From the NCBI RefSeq assembly GCF_003086695.1, contig NZ_CP025999.1, positions 422,820-486,819 of the forward strand: a DNA stretch of 64,000 bases, given 5' to 3'. Made by a program: the position numbers and the translations under genes. Each line of letters begins with the position of its first letter. The stretch's first letter is position 1. Positions 55,773 to 64,000 of the stretch are shown piece by piece. The notes beneath the pieces are model-generated. The model did no database searches. It saw only the letters and a program-made list of their open reading frames with translations, and was not told where the DNA came from. The DNA comes from Stenotrophomonas sp. SAU14A_NAIMI4_8 (GTDB lineage Bacteria; Pseudomonadota; Gammaproteobacteria; Xanthomonadales; Xanthomonadaceae).

Positions 55773-56261
55773 ATGAACCTGATCCTGCGCGCGCTGCTGT
55801 CGATCCTGCTGCTGGTGCCGGCTACCGTGCTGGCCCAGCAGACCGCCGAACGTTCGGCGGCCTATGAAGTGAACAGCGGCGACGGCTGGCTGGATGCCCA
55901 GCTGCAGGACATCAACCACTACGCCGAGCGCTACCCTGACGCCTTCCTGGACGAAGTCTCGCGCTATGCCGACGTGCCGCGCGCCTATGTCAGCGCGCTG
56001 TTCACTGCCCATGGCTGGCAGGCCGGCGATATCTACTTCGCCTGCTTCTGGGCCAAGGCCAGCGGCCAGACCTGCCGCGACAGCGTGCGCGCCTTCAGCC
56101 AGAACCCGGAAGGCGGCTGGGAAGCGGTGGTCGAGCGCATGCCGGTGAAGCCGACCAATCTGCACGTGCGCGCCGTGCGCCACGCCGTGGTGGCCAGCTT
56201 CGAGCACTGGGACCGGCCGATCACCCTCGATGCCACCCTGAAGCGCCAGCTGGGCCGGTAG
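55773..56261 (+). CDS. Secreted hypothetical protein, 162 aa
   Basis: Protein of 162 aa with a signal peptide (MNLILRALLSILLLVPATVLAQ). Its mature part is rich in Tyr, Trp and Asp. The segment YPDAFLDEVSRYADVPRAYV and a Cys pair (ACFWAKASGQTC) could hold a disulfide. No enzyme motif is visible. It lies 31 bp after the HAD gene and may be cotranscribed with it. REPs begin at its stop codon. Confidence 0.78.
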   Translation: MNLILRALLSILLLVPATVLAQQTAERSAAYEVNSGDGWLDAQLQDINHYAERYPDAFLDEVSRYADVPRAYVSALFTAHGWQAGDIYFACFWAKASGQTCRDSVRAFSQNPEGGWEAVVERMPVKPTNLHVRAVRHAVVASFEHWDRPITLDATLKRQLGR

Positions 56262-56802
56262 CGCCGGGCCATGCCCGGCGGGGGTCCGGTAGGTGCGAAC
56301 CTCGGTTCGCACGTCTTTGCCCCGGCTGCTGCCAGATCAGTGCGAACCAAGGTTCGCACCCACCAAAGCAATCCACGCCTACTGCCATGCCTGGCGGGGG
56401 GTTGGTAGGTGCGAACCTTGGTTCGCAGTCTTTGCCCCGGCTGCTGCCAGATCAGTGCGAACCAAGGTTCGCACGTCTTTGCCCCGGCCCCTGCCAGATC
56501 GGTGCGAACCAAGGTTCGCACCCACCAAAGCAGTCCACGCCTACTGCCATGCCTGGCGGGGGGCTGGTAGGTGCGAACCTCGGTTCGCACGTCTTTGCCC
56601 CGGCTGCTGCCAGATCAGTGCGAACCAAGGTTCGCACCTACCAAAGCAGTCCCCGGCTGCTGCCATGCCTGCCGGGGGGTCTGGTAGGTGCGAACCTCGG
56701 TTCGCACGTCTTTGCCCCGGCCCCTGCCAGATCGGTGCGAACCAAGGTTCGCACCCACCAAAGCAGAGCAATCCGCCGGGCATGGCCCGGCGCTACCGAT
56801 AT
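56260..56802. repeat. Large SMAG-type REP array, GTGCGAACC variant
   Basis: Four GTAGGTGCGAACC units start at 56289, 56405, 56567 and 56684. Each is followed by a spacer GTCTTTGCCCCGGC and the inverted GTGCGAACCAAGGTTCGCAC. GCCGGGC-type hairpins close both ends. The array fills the gap between the secreted protein and the HglS-type gene; apparent ORFs across it come from the repeats. Confidence 0.92.
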
Positions 56803-56892
56803 CCGTCATGCTGCTGTGCGTCTCGCCGCGGCCGCGCACTGCGGCGACAATAGGGATTCGCGTTGTTCCCCGTTCCCGTGATCGAGTAACCG

Positions 56893-58254
56893 ATGAGCGC
56901 CTCTTTCGTTTCGCCTGATCTGATCCGCCGCCTGTTCGCCCAGGCCATGTCCCGCATGTACCGCACCGAAGTGCCGTTGTACGGCGCACTGGTGGACCTG
57001 GTGGAGCGCATCAACACGCAGGTTCTGGAAAACGACCCCGCACTGGCCGCGCAGCTGCAGCGCAACGATGAACGTGCGCGCCTGGACGAAGAGCGCCATG
57101 GCGCCATCCGCGTCGGCACCGTGCAGGAACTGGCCACCCTGCGCCGCCTGTTCGCAGTGATGGGCATGTACCCGGTGGGCTACTACGACCTGTCGGTGGC
57201 CGGCGTGCCGGTGCATTCCACCGCCTTCCGCCCGCTGACTGCCGCCGCACTGGCGCAGAACCCGTTCCGCGTGTTCACCTCGCTGCTGCGGCTGGAACTG
57301 ATCGAAGACGCAACCCTGCGCGCCGAATCCGCGCGCATCCTCGAGCGCCGCCGTATCTTCACCGACGGCGCGCTGGCGCTGATCGACCAGGCCGAGCGTG
57401 ACGGTGGCCTGTCGCAGGCCGATGCCGAACGCTTCGTGGCCGAAGCGCTGGAAACCTTCCGCTGGCACGGCGATGCCACCGTGGATCTGCCCACCTACCA
57501 CGCCCTGCACAACGCGCACCGGCTGGTGGCCGACGTGGTCAGCTTCCGTGGCCCGCATATCAACCACCTGACCCCGCGCACGCTGGATATCGATGCGGCG
57601 CAGGGCGCGATGATCGAACAGGGCATGGCCGCCAAGGCGGTGATCGAGGGCCCGCCGCGCCGCGCCTGCCCGATCCTGCTGCGGCAGACCAGCTTCAAGG
57701 CGCTGGAAGAGGCCGTGCATTTCCCGGATGCGGAAGGCGGCGACGCCGGCACCCATACCGCGCGCTTCGGCGAGATCGAACAGCGCGGCCTGGCCCTGAC
57801 CCCGAAGGGCCGCGCGCTGTACGACCAGTTGCTGGCGCAGGCGCGTGACGCCGGCGGTGCCGGCAGCACCGGCGGCGACTACGGCCAGCGCCTGCAGGCG
57901 GTGTTCGCCAGCTTCCCCGACGACCATGACACCCTGCGCCAGGAAGGCCTGGGCTACTACCGTTACCAGCTGACCGAGGCCGGCCGTGCCGCGCCGGAGC
58001 GCGTGGCCGATCTACCGGCCGAAGTGCTGGTGGCGGCGGGCCTGGCCACGGCCGACCCGATCGTCTACGAAGATTTCCTGCCGGTCAGCGCCGCCGGCAT
58101 CTTCCAGTCGAACCTGGGCGGCGAAGAACAGCGCGCCTATGCCGCGCACGCCAACCGCGAGGCCTTCGAGCAGGCGCTGGGCGTGGCGGTGAATGACGAG
58201 TTCGAGATCTACGAGCGCCTGCAGGCTGAATCGCTGGCGGCGCTGCGCGGTTGA
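56893..58254 (+). CDS. hglS: 2-oxoadipate dioxygenase/decarboxylase (HglS/YdcJ, DUF1338)
   Basis: Non-heme iron enzyme of 453 aa of the DUF1338 family. In Pseudomonas the member HglS converts 2-oxoadipate to 2-hydroxyglutarate in lysine breakdown. The vicinal-oxygen-chelate-like fold has the expected His in VPVHSTAFRP, the His pair in RGPHINHLTPR, and a Glu in VYEDFLPVSAAG. The first His in EERHGAIRVG corresponds to the N-terminal metal ligand. No other lysine catabolic gene is nearby, so the pathway is inferred from the family only. Confidence 0.87.
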   Translation: MSASFVSPDLIRRLFAQAMSRMYRTEVPLYGALVDLVERINTQVLENDPALAAQLQRNDERARLDEERHGAIRVGTVQELATLRRLFAVMGMYPVGYYDLSVAGVPVHSTAFRPLTAAALAQNPFRVFTSLLRLELIEDATLRAESARILERRRIFTDGALALIDQAERDGGLSQADAERFVAEALETFRWHGDATVDLPTYHALHNAHRLVADVVSFRGPHINHLTPRTLDIDAAQGAMIEQGMAAKAVIEGPPRRACPILLRQTSFKALEEAVHFPDAEGGDAGTHTARFGEIEQRGLALTPKGRALYDQLLAQARDAGGAGSTGGDYGQRLQAVFASFPDDHDTLRQEGLGYYRYQLTEAGRAAPERVADLPAEVLVAAGLATADPIVYEDFLPVSAAGIFQSNLGGEEQRAYAAHANREAFEQALGVAVNDEFEIYERLQAESLAALRG

Positions 58255-58262
58255 TGCAGGGG

Positions 58263-58360
58263 TGGGGTCAGAGCCCTTTCCGTTGGAAAGGGATCCGACC
58301 CCGACGCGCGCCATGATCGGGGTCAGATCCCTTTTCGGCAGAAAAGGGCTCTGACCCCGA
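58263..58360. repeat. GGGGTC-family palindromes, two copies
   Basis: GGGGTCAGAGCCCTTTC..GAAAGGGATCCGACCCC is followed by GGGGTCAGATCCCTTTT..AAAAGGGCTCTGACCCC. The arms of the two hairpins have exchanged ends (AGAGCC and GATCC), which suggests shuffling between copies. It lies between convergent genes and may end both transcripts. Confidence 0.9.
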
Positions 58361-58366
58361 CAGCAA

Positions 58367-59881
58367 TCAGCCCTTCATCGTCCCGGTATCCAGCCAGCGC
58401 TGGTGCCACGACAGCGCTTCGGGCAGCAGGTGCGGGGTGTGCTTGCCGTAGCTTTCGCGGCTGGCGCGGTCGAAGTAATCCTGCAGCTGCGGGCGGAAAT
58501 CCGGGTGCGCGCAGTTGTCGATCAGCACCTGCGCGCGCTTGCGCGGGGTCAGCCCACGCAGGTCGGCCAGGCCCTGTTCGGTCACGATCACCGACACGTC
58601 GTGCTCGGTGTGGTCCACGTGGCTGGCCATCGGCACGATCGCCGAAATGCTGCCGTTCTTCGCCGTGGACGGGCTCAGGAACGCCGACAGGAAGCCATTG
58701 CGGGCGAAATCACCCGAACCGCCAATGCCGTTCATGATGCGCGTGCCCATCACGTGGGTGGAATTCACGTTGCCGTAAATATCCACCTCGATCATGCCGT
58801 TCATGCCGATGCAGCCCAGGCGGCGCACCAGTTCGGGATGGTTGGAGATTTCCTGGGTGCGCATGATGATGCGCTCGCGGTAGAAATCGATGTGTTCCTT
58901 GAACGTTTCGTTGGCCTGCGGGCTGAGCGCGAAGCCGGTGCACGAGGCATAGCTCAGCACGCCATCGCGCAGCAGGTCCAGCATGCCGTCCTGGATCACT
59001 TCGGTGAACGCGGCCAGATCGCGGAAACCGCTCTTGGCCAGGCCCGCCAGCACGGCGTTGGGAATATTGCCCACGCCCGACTGCAGCGGCAGCAGGTTCG
59101 GCGGCAGCCGGCCCTTCTTCACTTCGTGCTTCAGGAATTCGATCAGGTGCGAGGCGATCTGTTCGCTGGTGGCATCGATCGGGCTGAACGGGCTGTTGCG
59201 GTCCGGGCCGTTGGTGCGCACCACGGCCACGATCTTGTCCGGGTCGCAGCGCAGCGCGGTATCGCCAATGCGGTCGTTGGCGTTCACCAGCGGAATCGGC
59301 TTGCGGTGCGGCGGCAGGGCGGTGCCGTAGTAGATGTCATGCATGCCATCCACGCCGGCCGGCTGCCACTCGTTCACCTCGACGATCACCTTCTTCGCCA
59401 GGTCCAGCCAGGTCTTGTTGTTGCCCACCGAGGTGGACGGCACCAGCGAACCGTCTTCGCGGATGGCCGACACTTCGATCACCGCGGTGTCGATCTCGCC
59501 GTAGAAACCGAACCACACGTGCTGGGCCACGTGGCTCAGGTGGATATCGATGTAATCCAGCTTGCCCTCGTTGATGCGGTTGCGCGCATCCGGGTCGCTC
59601 TGGAAGGGCATGCGCATGGCGATGCCATCGGCCTTGGCCAGCGCGCCATCCAGCTCCGGCGCGGTGGAGGCGCCGGTCATCAGCTTGATCTGGAAGGGAT
59701 TGCCCTGGGCGTGCACCGCTTCGATGCGGCGGGCCAGTTCCACGGGAACGGCCTTGGGGTAACCGGAGCCGGTGAAGCCGCTCATGGCCACGGTTTCACC
59801 GGGCTGGATCAGCGCGGCTGCGGCCTCGGCAGAGACCACGCGGTCACGAAGACGCGCGTTGGCGATGCGATCAACAGACAT
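58367..59881 (-). CDS. Acetyl-CoA hydrolase/transferase family CoA-transferase
   Basis: Enzyme of 504 aa resembling succinate/acetate CoA-transferases (AarC/Cat1/ScpC). Motifs are MSGFTGSGYPKAVP near the N terminus, GVGNIPNAVLAGL, and the catalytic Glu region in FTEVIQDGML. NGIGGSGDFARNG near 390 is the CoA site. It exchanges CoA between acetyl-CoA and succinate or propionate. The ATG at 59881 is the family start. It is monocistronic and convergent with hglS. Confidence 0.92.
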   Translation of the reverse strand: MSVDRIANARLRDRVVSAEAAAALIQPGETVAMSGFTGSGYPKAVPVELARRIEAVHAQGNPFQIKLMTGASTAPELDGALAKADGIAMRMPFQSDPDARNRINEGKLDYIDIHLSHVAQHVWFGFYGEIDTAVIEVSAIREDGSLVPSTSVGNNKTWLDLAKKVIVEVNEWQPAGVDGMHDIYYGTALPPHRKPIPLVNANDRIGDTALRCDPDKIVAVVRTNGPDRNSPFSPIDATSEQIASHLIEFLKHEVKKGRLPPNLLPLQSGVGNIPNAVLAGLAKSGFRDLAAFTEVIQDGMLDLLRDGVLSYASCTGFALSPQANETFKEHIDFYRERIIMRTQEISNHPELVRRLGCIGMNGMIEVDIYGNVNSTHVMGTRIMNGIGGSGDFARNGFLSAFLSPSTAKNGSISAIVPMASHVDHTEHDVSVIVTEQGLADLRGLTPRKRAQVLIDNCAHPDFRPQLQDYFDRASRESYGKHTPHLLPEALSWHQRWLDTGTMKG

Positions 59882-59989
59882 GACGACAGTGTTTCTGGGG
59901 GGAAAGCTCGATTATCGGCCATCCCCCCCGGTACGGGGCGTTCTACCTTCGTGGAATGGCTTTTCCGGGGCCGGGGCTACCATACCCAG

Positions 59990-60108
59990 CAGTTTTGTTT
60001 TGCAGTGCAGCGTGCATTGTCCGTCCGCAGCCCGCACGATGGCCCTGCATCCCGACGTGGGGGAGGGAGCAGAGCCCGCTGGCAGTTCGCTGCAAGCGGG
60101 CTTTTTTA
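59990..60108 (+). ncRNA. Candidate small RNA ending in a terminator
   Basis: A terminator AGCCCGCT / AGCGGGCT with a stem-like apical part (GGCAGTTCGCTGC) and TTTTTTATT lies at 60072-60108. No plus-strand gene precedes it. The upstream sequence (AGTGCAGCGTGCATTG, CCCGACGTGGGGG) could fold. The left end is a guess. It might instead be the leader of glnE with an attenuator. Only the terminator is clear. Confidence 0.4.
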
Positions 60109-60138
60109 TTGCCTGGCGCCCAAGCTGAATACGCAGGG

Positions 60139-60243
60139 ATGGGGTCGGATCCTTTTGCCAACGGCAAAAGGCTCTGACCCCAATGGAGCGAGCGTTGGGG
60201 TAGGGTCCGAGCCCTTTGCCGCCGGCAAAGGGATCCGACCCCG
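60139..60243. repeat. GGGGTC-family palindromes, two copies
   Basis: GGGGTCGGATCCTTTTGCC..GGCAAAAGGCTCTGACCCC and then GGGTCCGAGCCCTTTGCC..GGCAAAGGGATCCGACCCC. They lie in the leader of glnE, about 50 bp before its start codon. Confidence 0.9.
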
Positions 60244-60293
60244 CTGCCATGCCAGCCGTTGGCAAAGACATCCGGCCCCGCGAGAATCGGGGC

Positions 60294-63089
60294 ATGACCG
60301 TTGCCCCCGCCGAAGTGCCCGCTTCCCTGCAGCCCCTGGTAGACCGCGCCCTGGCGCGCCTGGCCCAGGCCGTGCCCGAGCCCATCGCCGCTGAACGGCT
60401 GCCGTTCCTGGCGCAACTGGCCGTGGCCAGCGATTTCGCTCTGGACACCCTGGTGCGCCAACCCAGCCTGCTGGCCCAGCTGGCCGCGCCGGGCTGCCCG
60501 CCGGTGCCGGCGCCGGTGCTCGACCCGCTGCAGCCCAGCGACTGGCCGGCGCAGCTGCGGCGCTGGCGCACCGCCATGTCCACCCGGCTGATCTGGCGCG
60601 ACCTGGCCGGCCTGGACGACGTGCCGCAGACCCTGGCCGGCGCCACCGTGCTGGCCGAAGACTGCCTGCGCCTGGCCCTGCAGGCGCTGCAGCAGGAATT
60701 CGCCCAGCGCCACGGCGTGGTGCGCGATGCCGACGGCCAGCCGCTGCAGCTGGTGGTGTTCGGCCTGGGCAAGCTGGGCGGCGGCGAACTCAACTTCAGT
60801 TCCGATATCGACCTGGTCTACGCCTACCCGCACGGCGGCGAATCGGACGGCCCGCGCCCGCTGGCTGCCGAGGAATATTTCGCCCGCCTCGGCCAGCGCC
60901 TGGCCAAGCTATTGGACGACACCACGGTCGATGGCTTCAGCCACCGCGTGGACCTGCGCCTGCGCCCGTTCGGCAGCGCCGGCCGGGTCGCGCTGTCCTT
61001 CGCTGCCATGGACCAGTATTTCCAGCGCGAAGGCCGCGACTGGGAACGCTACGCCTGGCTGAAGGCGCGCACCGTGGCCGGCGATATCGCCGCCGGCGAG
61101 GCCTGGCTGCAGAGCCTGCGTCCGTTCGTGTACCGCCGTTACCTGGATTTCACCGCGCTGGACGGCCTGCGCGAGATGAAGGCGGCGATCACCGCCGAAG
61201 TCGCCCGGCGCGAGCTGCATGAAGACATCAAGCGCGGCGCCGGTGGCATCCGCGAAATCGAATTCCTGTGCCAGGCGCTGCAGTTGATCCGCGGCGGCCG
61301 CGAGCCGGTGCTGCGCGAGCGTCGCCTGCTGGTGGCGCTGCAGGCGCTGGTGAACGCCGGGCAGATCGCTCCGGACGATGGCGCGGCACTGCGCGAGGCC
61401 TACCTGTTCCTGCGGCGGTTGGAAAATCGTCTGCAGATGCTGCGCGACGCCCAGACCCACGTGCTGCCCAGCGACCCGCTGGACCGCCAGCGCATCGCCA
61501 CGGGCCTGGGCTACCCGCACTGGGACGCGTTGCGCGCTGCGCTGGCCGAACAGCAGCAGCGGGTCAGTACCGAATTCGCTGCGTTGCTGGCGCCGCGCCA
61601 GGGCCAGGCCGCGCCCGATGCGCTGGCCAGCTACTGGCGCAGCCTGCCCGAGGGCAGCAATGCCGAATTGCTGGCCGAGGCCGGCTTCTTCGACGCCAAC
61701 GGCGCCGACCAGTCGCTGCGCGACTTCGCCCAGAGCACTGGGGTGAAGGCGCTCTCTGACAACGCCCGAGCGCGCCTGGATCGCGTGCTGCCGGCGCTGC
61801 TGCATGCCGCCACCCGTTCGCCGCAGCCCGATGCCGCACTGAAGCGCGTGCTTGGCCTGCTGCAGGCGGTCCTGCGCCGCACCAGCTACCTGGCACTGCT
61901 GGACGAACAACCCAGCGCGCTGGCACGGCTGGTGGATGTGCTGGCACGCAGCGCGCTGTTGGCCGAACGCCTGGCCGCCTATCCGCTGCTGCTGGACGAA
62001 CTGCTGGATGTGCGCGTGTCCGGACCGATGCCCGCCTTCACCGGCATGCTGGCCGAATGCCGGCAGGTGCTGCCGGTGGAAGACCCCGAATCGCAGCTGC
62101 GCTGGTTGAACGAAACGCGCCTGGCGCTCAGTTTCCGCATGGCCATGGCCACGCTGGATGGCCGCCAGGGCGCGGTGGACAGCACCCGGCAACTGGCCGA
62201 GCTGGCGCAGGCGGTGGTGATGACCGTGCTGGCCCTGGCCGAGGCCGACATGCACGCCGCGCACGGGCAGGTGCCGGGCGGGCGCTTTGCCATCATCGGC
62301 TACGGCAGCCTGGGCGGGCTGGAACTGGGCTTCGGTTCCGATCTGGACCTGGTGTTCCTGCACGATCATCCCGCTGGCGTGGAAGCCAGCGATGGCCCGC
62401 GCCCGCTGGAACCGGGGCGCTGGTATGCGCGCCTGGCGCAGAAGGTGATGGCGTTGCTGGGCGCGGTCACCGCTGCCGGCCGCCTGTACGACATCGACGT
62501 GCGCCTGCGCCCCGATGGCGGCAAGGGCTCACTGGTGTCCTCGCTGGCCAGCTACACCGAATACCAGCGCGAGCGCGCATGGACCTGGGAACACCAGGCG
62601 CTGGTGCGTGCGCGCGGCGTGGCCGGCGATGCCAGCCTGCTGGCCGATTTCGAACAGGTGCGCGCACAGACCCTGGGCCGCCTGCGCGACCAGGACACCC
62701 TGTATGCCGACGTGCTGAAGATGCGTGGACGCATGCGCAGCGAACTGGACCGCAGCGATGCCGGCCGCTTCGACCTGAAGCAGGGGCGCGGTGGCGTGGT
62801 GGATCTGGAATTCCTGCTGCAGACCGGCGTACTGGCGCGCAGCGCACAGCAGCCCGCGCTGCTGCAGCCGCGCGACACGCCCTCGCTGATTGATGCACTG
62901 GCCGCGGCGGAATTCCTGCCTGTCGCTACCGCGCAGCAACTGCAGGGCGCGCATGCCGCGCTGCTGGATGTTGGCCTGGCTTGCACGCTGGATCGCCGCC
63001 CACGCCTGGCCCCGCCCACCCCCGCGATTGAAGACGCCTGCAGCGTGATTACCGCCGCGTGCGTGGCTGCAGGATTGCCGTTTGCGTGA
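60294..63089 (+). CDS. glnE: Bifunctional glutamine synthetase adenylyltransferase / deadenylase
   Basis: Enzyme of 931 aa that attaches AMP to, and removes it from, glutamine synthetase in response to the PII protein. Two nucleotidyltransferase domains show [18 protein letters not shown] (N-terminal, deadenylation) and [18 protein letters not shown] (C-terminal, adenylylation). Each is followed by LRLRPFG or VRLRPDG and a helical linker. The ATG at 60294 gives the family-typical start; longer frames run through repeats. Confidence 0.97.
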   Translation: MTVAPAEVPASLQPLVDRALARLAQAVPEPIAAERLPFLAQLAVASDFALDTLVRQPSLLAQLAAPGCPPVPAPVLDPLQPSDWPAQLRRWRTAMSTRLIWRDLAGLDDVPQTLAGATVLAEDCLRLALQALQQEFAQRHGVVRDADGQPLQLVVFGLGKLGGGELNFSSDIDLVYAYPHGGESDGPRPLAAEEYFARLGQRLAKLLDDTTVDGFSHRVDLRLRPFGSAGRVALSFAAMDQYFQREGRDWERYAWLKARTVAGDIAAGEAWLQSLRPFVYRRYLDFTALDGLREMKAAITAEVARRELHEDIKRGAGGIREIEFLCQALQLIRGGREPVLRERRLLVALQALVNAGQIAPDDGAALREAYLFLRRLENRLQMLRDAQTHVLPSDPLDRQRIATGLGYPHWDALRAALAEQQQRVSTEFAALLAPRQGQAAPDALASYWRSLPEGSNAELLAEAGFFDANGADQSLRDFAQSTGVKALSDNARARLDRVLPALLHAATRSPQPDAALKRVLGLLQAVLRRTSYLALLDEQPSALARLVDVLARSALLAERLAAYPLLLDELLDVRVSGPMPAFTGMLAECRQVLPVEDPESQLRWLNETRLALSFRMAMATLDGRQGAVDSTRQLAELAQAVVMTVLALAEADMHAAHGQVPGGRFAIIGYGSLGGLELGFGSDLDLVFLHDHPAGVEASDGPRPLEPGRWYARLAQKVMALLGAVTAAGRLYDIDVRLRPDGGKGSLVSSLASYTEYQRERAWTWEHQALVRARGVAGDASLLADFEQVRAQTLGRLRDQDTLYADVLKMRGRMRSELDRSDAGRFDLKQGRGGVVDLEFLLQTGVLARSAQQPALLQPRDTPSLIDALAAAEFLPVATAQQLQGAHAALLDVGLACTLDRRPRLAPPTPAIEDACSVITAACVAAGLPFA

Positions 63090-63131
63090 TCCGCGCCCGG
63101 CCGGGAACCCGCTCTGGGGAACCCGCGCTTG

Positions 63132-63672
63132 GTAGGTGCCAACCTTGGTTGGCACACGCGGAACCCGCAGGCCAACCAAGGTTGGCCACTACCGGGTCGT
63201 GTGGCCGGCCGGGAATGCGCTTTTGGTAGGTGCCAACCTTGGTTGGCACACGGAGACCCCGCAGGCCAACCAAGGTTGGCCCCTACCGGGTCATGCGGCC
63301 GGCCGGGAATGCGCTTTTGGTAGGTGCCAACCTTGGTTGGCACGCACGGAACCCGCAGGCCAACCAAGGTTGGCCACTACCGGGTCATGTGGCCGGCCGG
63401 GAACCCGCTTCTGGTAGGTGCCAACCTTGGTTGGCACGCACGGAACCCGCAGGCCAACCAAGGTTGGCCAGTACCGGGTCATGTGGCCGGCCAGGAATGC
63501 GCTCTTGGTAGGTGCCAACCTTGGTTGGCACACACGGAGCCCGCGGGCCAACCAAGGTTGGCCACTACCGGGTCATGTGGCCTGCCGGGAAATGTGCTTT
63601 TGGTAGGTGCCAACCTTGGTTGGCACACGGAGACCCCGCAGGCCAACCAAGGTTGGCCACTACCGGGTCATG
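63132..63672. repeat. Six-unit 94-bp tandem REP array
   Basis: Units start at 63132, 63226, 63320, 63414, 63508 and 63603. Each has GTAGGTGCCAACC-TT-GGTTGGCAC, a spacer, and an inverted GGCCAACC-AA-GGTTGGCC-ACTACC, then GGGTCATGTGGCCGGCCGGGAA. Unit variation is slight. The array lies between the convergent glnE and YhhQ-type genes. Confidence 0.95.
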
Positions 63673-63693
63673 TGGCCAGGCGGGAACCCGCGC

Positions 63694-64000
63694 TCAGCGC
63701 AGCTCGCTGCGCAGCGGCGCCATCTTCCACAGCAACGCGCGGAACGGGGCCAGCAGGCACACGCCGATGGCCAGCTTCACGGCTAGGTCGCCGGCGGCCC
63801 AGCTCACCCACGGCAGGGTGGAACCGGCAAAAGCGATCGACCAGAAAATGGTGGTGTCCACCGTGGCGCTGCAGGTGGTGGCCACCATCGGTGCGCGCCA
63901 CCAGCTGCCACGGCGCAGGCGGTCGAACACGGTGATGTCCAGCAGCTGCGCCACGATGAAGGCCGAGCACGAGGCAATGGCTATGCGCGGGGTGGCCACC
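63694..64000 (-). CDS. yhhQ: YhhQ-type queuosine precursor transporter, C-terminal part
   Basis: The last 101 codons of a membrane protein that continues beyond the window. Visible are helices IAIASCSAFIVAQLLDITVFDRLR, MVATTCSATVDTTIFWSIAF and LAVKLAIGVCLLAPFRALLW. ASCSAFIVAQLLD and the TxxSxxxDTxIF pattern mark the VUT/YhhQ family, which imports 7-deazaguanine precursors of queuosine. The true start is not in view. Confidence 0.9.
   Translation of the reverse strand, partial: VATPRIAIASCSAFIVAQLLDITVFDRLRRGSWWRAPMVATTCSATVDTTIFWSIAFAGSTLPWVSWAAGDLAVKLAIGVCLLAPFRALLWKMAPLRSELR

Noticed and set aside
56033..56853. Frames with repeated CEPRFAP and RTSVRTS peptides
   Set aside because: Products of the GTGCGAACC repeat array; no start or conservation signal.
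63132..63672. Regular repeats of 94 bp considered as a CRISPR array
   Set aside because: The 'spacers' are themselves conserved between units, the repeats are inverted pairs, and there are no cas genes.
63049..63935. Frames encoding repeats such as MPTLVGT and RRPTKVG
   Set aside because: They arise from the 94-bp palindromic array, which is open in several frames by composition only.

Overview
The window is a high-GC chromosomal segment from a gammaproteobacterium of the Xanthomonadaceae, most likely Stenotrophomonas (maltophilia-like). The basis is gene order and protein types, plus dozens of short palindromes beginning GTAG. These match the SMAG class of repetitive extragenic palindromes (REPs) known from S. 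maltophilia. No prophage, insertion sequence, CRISPR array or intact tRNA was recognised.

Layout. 1-2668 is the 3' part of an rRNA operon: most of the 23S gene, a 5S gene, a 5'-truncated 5S copy and a second full 5S gene, each full end closed by a terminator. 3269-9928 holds envelope proteins: a lipoprotein M28 peptidase, a beta-helix repeat protein, an EnvC-like divisome activator, an S41 processing protease and a rhomboid protease. 10154-16943 holds a FadL-type porin, a PnuC-NadR-like nicotinamide riboside module and PutA. 17217-25842 is the aa3-type cytochrome c oxidase operon with its copper and heme A assembly genes (coxB, coxA, ctaG, coxC, surf1, a SCO-like gene, ctaA, cyoE). 26027-32369 holds a BASS transporter, a secreted phosphatase, dnaG, a YihY/BrkB protein, yqeY, rpsU and the divergent tsaD. 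32435-33753 is an accessory patch between tsaD and folB: an Abi-like HEPN gene and three tandem, terminator-ended, probable small RNA genes. 33754-40643 holds folB, a MscS-type channel, a GH3 beta-glucosidase, two lipoproteins and small membrane or hypothetical proteins.

40764-53697 reads as one functional unit for scavenging and breaking down peptidoglycan peptides. It contains a MurR/RpiR-type regulator, an L,D-transpeptidase-fold protein, an APC permease, an L-Ala-D/L-Glu-type epimerase, an SH3-NlpC/P60 peptidase, a transglutaminase-like protein, a TonB-dependent receptor, a class-C beta-lactamase-fold hydrolase and a VanX-type D,D-dipeptidase. Two matching AT-rich palindromes sit in the divergent promoter region and are plausible regulator sites. 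This locus is the best candidate for an undescribed system in the window.

53877-64000 holds small membrane and EF-hand proteins, a HAD hydrolase, an HglS-type 2-oxoadipate dioxygenase/decarboxylase, a CoA-transferase, glnE and the end of a YhhQ-type queuosine precursor transporter, separated by large palindromic repeat arrays. Repeats occupy most intergenic space, and in one case (20341-20484) they lie in frame inside a cytochrome oxidase operon gene.
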